Shown here piece after piece: positions 6,869-9,079 of a stretch of DNA of 9,079 nucleotides. Position 1 is the first letter of the stretch; the number at the start of each line of letters is the position of its first letter. The stretch spans positions 1 to 9,079 of the forward strand of contig SEBM01000129.1 of NCBI GenBank assembly GCA_004296145.1, read 5' to 3'. The DNA is from Flavobacterium sp. Lineage in GTDB: Bacteria; Bacteroidota; Bacteroidia; Flavobacteriales; Flavobacteriaceae. A program made the position numbers and the translations under genes. The notes beneath the pieces are model-generated. The model was not told where the DNA came from. It made no database searches and worked only from the letters and a program-made list of their open reading frames with translations.

Positions 6869-8935
6869 ATGAAATATTTATTTGTCCTACTATTAGCGGG
6901 TGTAACATCTAGTGCTCAAATTCAGAAAGAGCAGTTAAATCTTATGCCTTGGCCTCAGAGTGTTGTTTTAAACGATGGAAATTTTACTTTAAATAAAAAA
7001 TTTAAAGTAAACATTACCGGAAATCCCAATCCCAGGATTTTTGGTGGTGTTACCCGTTTTTTACGTCGTTTGGATGGTAGAACAGGTATTTTTTTCGAAC
7101 AGGGTTTTATTTCAAAACTAAACGAATTTCCAACAGCTGAATTACAAATCAACTGTACAAAAAGCGGAAAAATCGGTCTGTATGAAGACGAAAGTTATCA
7201 TTTAGATATTAAACAAAATCAAATTACAATAAATGCAACCAGCGATTTGGGCGCTTTACATGGGCTTGAAACATTATTGCAAATGTTGCAGAATACTAAT
7301 AATTCATTTTATTTTCCAACTTCTAATATTTCAGATTTTCCAAGATTTACCTGGAGAGGTTTGATGATTGATGCTTCGAGACATTTTCAGCCTGTTGATG
7401 TGATCAAAAGAAATATTGATGCACTGGCAGCAACAAAAATGAACGTTTTTCACTGGCATTTGGTAGATGATCAGGGATGGAGAATTGAAATGAAAAAACA
7501 TCCAAAATTAATAGAATTAGCTTCGGATGGATTGTATTATACTCAGGAAGAAATTAAAAATATCGTTAAATATGCTGATGAGCGTGGTATTTTAATTGTT
7601 CCGGAAATTGATGTTCCCGGCCACGGATCAGCCATTTTAACAGCTTATCCTGAAATTGGAAGTAAAGTGATTACGCTGACTGGCGGAACTTCAGAAAAAA
7701 ATATTCAGGGAACCGCAATTGCGACCTATGGAGTTGAAAGAAATGCGGGTATTTTTTCGCCAACATTAGATCCTTCAAATCCTAAAACATATCAATTATT
7801 GAGCGAGTTTTTTGACGAAGTGTGCCCATTATTTCCCGGGTCTTATTTTCATATCGGGGGAGATGAAAACGAAGGGAAAGATTGGGACGCAAATCCTAAA
7901 ATTCAGGAATTTAAAAAGAAACACAATCTGGCAACCAATCATGAGTTGCAGACTTATTTTACCATGCAACTGGTTCCAATGTTAAAGAAACACGGAAAAC
8001 AATTAATGGGCTGGGAAGAAATTTTGACAAAAAACATGTCAAAAGACGCAATTATCCATTCGTGGAGAGGACCAAATGAAGGTGTTATTGCCGGTCAGTC
8101 ATTGGTAGATGCGGTAAAAAAAGGCTATAAAACAGTACTTTCAAATGGTTATTATATCGATTTGATGTACCCTGTAGAAAGCCATTATCTTAATGATCCA
8201 ATGCCAAAAGATGCAACGCTTACCGCGGAAGAAAAAGCAAGGATTTTGGGAGGAGAAGCTACAATGTGGACAGAGCTTACAACACCTGCAACAATAGATT
8301 CGAGAGTCTGGCCAAGAACGGCTGCAATTGCAGAAAGACTTTGGTCTGCAGAAACCGTTACAGATGTTGCAAACATGCGCAAGCGTCTTGATGTTATATC
8401 TTTTAGATTAGAAGAACTTGGTTTGACCCACATTCGCAACAAAGATGTGATTTTGAGAAATGTTTCTAATAATCAAAATATAAGTTCGTTAGAAGAGTTT
8501 TCTAAAGTTTGTGAACCTTTAAAAGGATATACGAGAAACAAAGGCGGAACAGAGTATCAAATGTATTCTCCGTTTACGCTTTTTGCAGACGCCTGCACGC
8601 CTGATGCAAAAGATGCTTTAGCCTTTGATGCAGCTGTAACACAATATTTAGCTAATAAATCACCTGAAAATAAAACTAAAGTAGCTTCATTTTTCAACAA
8701 ATGGATTACTGTCAATAAAGGTTTGAATGATCTGAGTGCAAATGCGCCGTTAGTACAGCCAATTTTGCCTTTATCAAAAAAATTAAATGACGTTTCAGAA
8801 CAATTATTACTTGTTTTAGATAACAAATCAACTTTAAAAGCAGATGATTTAAAAGCTTTGATAGAACAATGCAATACAAAAGACTATGCAGATGTTGAAT
8901 TAGCAGTTTATAAAAGTCTGCTGAAACTGATATAA
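6869..8935 (+). CDS. Exported family GH20 beta-N-acetylhexosaminidase
   Basis: This enzyme removes terminal beta-linked GlcNAc from chito-oligosaccharides by substrate-assisted catalysis. A signal peptide (KYLFVLLLAGVTSSA, likely cut at SSA|Q after residue 16) has no lipobox and no T9SS C-terminal domain is seen, so a periplasmic location fits best. Residues about 23-155 form the GH20 N-terminal alpha/beta domain. The catalytic barrel spans about 158-515: TWRGLMIDASRHF (161-173, Arg163 predicted to hold the terminal sugar), FHWHLVDDQGWR (194-205), PEIDVPGHG (245-253), HIGGDENEG (328-336) with the catalytic Asp332-Glu333 pair, GWEEI (381-385), GGEATMWTE (461-469) and ERLWS (489-493). All expected catalytic residues are present. 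Residues 520-688 form a tail that looks mainly helical and that I cannot assign. The preceding gap of 156 bp contains a terminator-like stem, so expression may be partly separate. It would supply GlcNAc to the pathway served by nagB. Confidence 0.96.
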   Translation: MKYLFVLLLAGVTSSAQIQKEQLNLMPWPQSVVLNDGNFTLNKKFKVNITGNPNPRIFGGVTRFLRRLDGRTGIFFEQGFISKLNEFPTAELQINCTKSGKIGLYEDESYHLDIKQNQITINATSDLGALHGLETLLQMLQNTNNSFYFPTSNISDFPRFTWRGLMIDASRHFQPVDVIKRNIDALAATKMNVFHWHLVDDQGWRIEMKKHPKLIELASDGLYYTQEEIKNIVKYADERGILIVPEIDVPGHGSAILTAYPEIGSKVITLTGGTSEKNIQGTAIATYGVERNAGIFSPTLDPSNPKTYQLLSEFFDEVCPLFPGSYFHIGGDENEGKDWDANPKIQEFKKKHNLATNHELQTYFTMQLVPMLKKHGKQLMGWEEILTKNMSKDAIIHSWRGPNEGVIAGQSLVDAVKKGYKTVLSNGYYIDLMYPVESHYLNDPMPKDATLTAEEKARILGGEATMWTELTTPATIDSRVWPRTAAIAERLWSAETVTDVANMRKRLDVISFRLEELGLTHIRNKDVILRNVSNNQNISSLEEFSKVCEPLKGYTRNKGGTEYQMYSPFTLFADACTPDAKDALAFDAAVTQYLANKSPENKTKVASFFNKWITVNKGLNDLSANAPLVQPILPLSKKLNDVSEQLLLVLDNKSTLKADDLKALIEQCNTKDYADVELAVYKSLLKLI

Positions 8936-8982
8936 AAATTTGGTTTGAATTAGTAATTGAGAGTTTAAGTTACCGGATTGTT

Positions 8983-9018
8983 TAGTTATCTCTGCCAGGG
9001 TTCTGGTAGAGATAATTA
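8983..9018 (+). promoter_or_regulatory. Strong intercistronic stem-loop after the GH20 gene
   Basis: Bases 8983-8998 pair with 9003-9018 over 16 bp, with two G.T wobbles, closed by the tetraloop GGTT (8999-9002). No T tract follows on either strand, so it is not a canonical terminator. Its total length (36 nt), tetraloop and distance to the next ATG (36 nt) closely match the inner stem at 4704-4739, although the sequence is unrelated. A role in transcript processing, 3'-end protection or attenuation is inferred. Confidence 0.65.
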
Positions 9019-9054
9019 TGGTAAACGAAACAAAAGCTTTTTAAACCTTAAAAC

Positions 9055-9079
9055 ATGACCCTTAAAATATTTATTAACC
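9055..9079 (+). CDS. Possible start of a further gene, cut by the window edge
   Basis: An ATG at 9055 opens a frame reading MTLKIFIN that runs off the window after eight codons. Support is positional: same strand as the upstream genes, an A-rich leader like those of its neighbours, 119 bp after the GH20 stop, and a strong stem-loop 36 nt upstream as seen for nagB. A Lys followed by hydrophobic residues could begin a signal peptide. Nothing can be said about the product from this length. In the related F. johnsoniae locus a chitinase gene is nearby, but that cannot be claimed here. Confidence 0.35.

Noticed and set aside
6955..8874. Minus-strand open frames opposite the GH20 gene (6955-7152, 8185-8442, 8557-8874)
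   Set aside because: The longest is 105 codons, but all sit opposite the intact GH20 gene and show only low-complexity Ser/Lys/Phe composition.
9032..9041. AAAAGCTTTT palindrome as an operator
   Set aside because: A 10-bp A/T-rich palindrome around a common hexamer is expected by chance and no second copy is seen in the other gaps.
1..9079. tRNA, rRNA, CRISPR array, insertion sequence or defence system
   Set aside because: No direct-repeat array, transposase, terminal inverted repeats, tRNA-like cloverleaf or nuclease gene is visible; coding density and composition are uniform through the window.

Overview
The window reads as part of a chitin / N-acetylglucosamine utilization locus from a Flavobacterium-like member of the Bacteroidota. 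Three things point there: low G+C, A-rich leaders without Shine-Dalgarno sequences, and a SusC/SusD outer-membrane pair of the type confined to this phylum. All four main genes lie on the + strand, in the order susC-like, susD-like, nagB fused to a PIG-L/LmbE domain, and GH20 beta-N-acetylhexosaminidase. A fifth gene may begin at the right edge. From memory, the order resembles the chitin utilization locus described in Flavobacterium johnsoniae, so the locus type as a whole is probably not new.

Layout. Positions 1-3075 carry a SusC-like TonB-dependent transporter. Its signal peptide appears split by a one-base frameshift in the A6/T4 tract at 20-29. The SusD-like lipoprotein follows after 11 bp (3087-4664). 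A 113-bp gap then holds a perfect TAnnTTTG -7 motif and a 16-bp stem with a tetraloop. The two-domain sugar-phosphate enzyme occupies 4778-6712. The next gap (6713-6868) holds a small hairpin and a terminator-like stem followed by a T-rich tract. The GH20 enzyme occupies 6869-8935. The last 144 bp hold another 16-bp stem with a tetraloop, placed before the ATG at 9055 almost exactly as the first one is placed before nagB.

Inferred working model. SusD captures chito-oligosaccharides at the cell surface and SusC imports them across the outer membrane. The exported GH20 enzyme trims them to GlcNAc in the periplasm. After inner-membrane uptake and phosphorylation by proteins outside this window, the cytoplasmic fusion protein handles the amino-sugar phosphate. 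Its NagB half should convert GlcN-6-P to Fru-6-P and ammonia. Its PIG-L half is a candidate for the preceding N-deacetylation, because no nagA is present here. No chitinase, GlcNAc transporter, kinase or regulator is visible in the window.

The points most worth a second look are the split susC signal peptide, the deaminase/PIG-L fusion with Thr at the position of E. coli NagB Asp141, and the two matching 36-nt intercistronic stem-loops.
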